Shown here: positions 62,998 to 64,000 of the stretch, one piece after another
Layout: each line of letters begins with the position of its first letter
Position numbering within the stretch: position 1 is the first letter of the stretch
Origin: Saccoglossus kowalevskii
Taxonomy: Eukaryota; Hemichordata; Enteropneusta; Harrimaniidae
NCBI RefSeq assembly: GCF_000003605.2
Contig: NW_003122908.1
Coordinates: 757,325-821,324 of the forward strand
Reading direction: 5' to 3'
Length of the DNA stretch: 64,000 nucleotides
Notes under the pieces: model-generated
Told to the model about the DNA's origin: nothing
The model's database searches: none
What the model saw: the letters and a program-made list of their open reading frames with translations, nothing else
Position numbers and translations under genes: made by a program

Positions 62998-64000
62998 ATG
63001 GCATCGGTATTCAACGATATCGTGCTGAACATTACATGGAAAGATGATATCAATGGATATTTTAGCAACCAGAGCTTAAACAATACAGATATCGCCACTG
63101 ACATAGCATCTATCTGGACGCCAAGCGTCATCCAGCGTGTAGTCACTATTTGTGTGATAATGCTGCTCACTATCGTAGGCAACTCTTTAATTATCACTGT
63201 CTTGTCGTGTACTAAAGGCACGCGCAGAAGTAGCCGGGTTAATATTTTCATCCTCAACCTTGCTGTCGGCGATCTATTTGTGTGCTTTGTTACCATGGCA
63301 ACAGAAATTTTGTTCGTTGCCTTCGGTGAGTGGGTGTTCGGCGAGGTAATGTGCAAGCTGATCGTCTATGGCCAAATAGTGACGCTGGCGAGTACCACTT
63401 TCATTCTCACCGTCATGAGTTTTGATCGTTTCCAGGCGATCTGTAGACCACTGAGCTTCAGTGGGTCACTTTCACGTGCCAAAAAAATGCTGATTGGTGC
63501 CTGGATCATGGCTTTTATATTCGCTCTGCCACAGCTATTTATTTTTGTCTTAGTTGAAAAATCTCAGGACGACGGCGACGTGAGGTATTATTGCAAGAGC
63601 AACGGCTACACCGCGGAGTGGCAGAGAAAAGTGTACTTCACCTGGATGACTTGCTACATACTGGTCATCCCTGCAAGCATCGTGTCATACTGTTACATAC
63701 GAATTGTATTTGTTGTGTGTTCACAGGGAAAAGACAGTGTAGTCAGTAGTAAGCGTTCTTTCAGGGGGAAACATCGTACAAAGGTGACGGATAATTTTGC
63801 TAAATCACGCCACGTCGACATGAAAAAAATTGAACGCAGCAAGATCAAAACAATTAAAATGACCCTTTGTATTATCCTCGCGTTCGTCACGTGCTGGAGT
63901 CCTTATTTTATCGTTACCTTGCAGCAAATATACGGCAACGCGGAGGATATCCCCGAAGTCTCGTTCGTGATCGCCGAGACCATGGCACTGGCTAATAGTG
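62998..64000 (+). CDS. Neuropeptide S/CCAP-type rhodopsin-class GPCR, 3' end beyond window
   Basis: One frame stays open from ATG 62998 to the window end (334 complete codons). The extracellular N-terminus carries three sequons (N11, N24, N28). Class A landmarks are all present: GN in TM1 (N62), NLAVGDL in TM2 (D92), C119 before TM3, DRF in place of DRY after TM3 (143-145), W169 in TM4, C199 in loop 2, P225 in TM5 and CWSP in TM6 (299-302). The frame stops being visible at MALANS, just before the expected NPxxY of TM7. SSRVNIFILNLAV and KIKTIKMTL...CWSPYF are typical of the NPS/CCAP, vasopressin and GnRH/AKH receptor group, and NPS/CCAP fits best by eye. It is a plasma-membrane receptor for a peptide, usually Gq-coupled in this group. 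No intron interrupts the shown part. The ligand is unknown. Confidence 0.95.
   Translation, partial: MASVFNDIVLNITWKDDINGYFSNQSLNNTDIATDIASIWTPSVIQRVVTICVIMLLTIVGNSLIITVLSCTKGTRRSSRVNIFILNLAVGDLFVCFVTMATEILFVAFGEWVFGEVMCKLIVYGQIVTLASTTFILTVMSFDRFQAICRPLSFSGSLSRAKKMLIGAWIMAFIFALPQLFIFVLVEKSQDDGDVRYYCKSNGYTAEWQRKVYFTWMTCYILVIPASIVSYCYIRIVFVVCSQGKDSVVSSKRSFRGKHRTKVTDNFAKSRHVDMKKIERSKIKTIKMTLCIILAFVTCWSPYFIVTLQQIYGNAEDIPEVSFVIAETMALANS

Overview
The window looks like animal nuclear DNA: AT-rich, intron-scale non-coding sequence, many short tandem repeats, decayed retroelements of animal type (Gypsy LTR elements, a LINE, a mariner), and one clear neuropeptide-receptor gene. The receptor type and the transposon mix fit a marine invertebrate, perhaps a non-vertebrate deuterostome such as a hemichordate, amphioxus or echinoderm. 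That placement is inference. There are no bacterial operons, no CRISPR array and no rRNA or tRNA that I could recognise.

Layout. 1-10 kb is a transposon graveyard. It holds a possible Myb/SANT-like exon (38-118), a MITE with about 40-bp inverted ends (378-629) beside a lone inverted copy of its end, and two broken Gypsy-type LTR elements (about 2168-4650 and 5300-9955). A 5'-truncated, internally deleted LINE (6040-6982) sits inside the gag region of the second Gypsy, and a small inverted-repeat element sits inside its integrase region. A ZAD-like zinc-finger exon (4765-5103) lies between the two Gypsy elements.

10-62.8 kb is almost gene-free. The best coding signal there is a signal-peptide first exon ending in a strong phase-1 splice donor (11891-11948). 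The same stretch holds an internally deleted mariner (22303-22925), a nine-copy 43-bp minisatellite that repeats a GATA-type motif (26583-26968), a TA-flanked MITE (37375-37783), a 47-bp tandem duplication and several microsatellites. TGACGTCA palindromes and RFX X-box-type palindromes are scattered through it, so part may be regulatory.

62.8-64 kb carries the one confident host gene: a rhodopsin-class GPCR of the neuropeptide S/CCAP-vasopressin-GnRH receptor group. It is uninterrupted from its ATG to the start of TM7 and is cut by the window end. The gene-poor DNA before it is its upstream flank and may hold its control elements.
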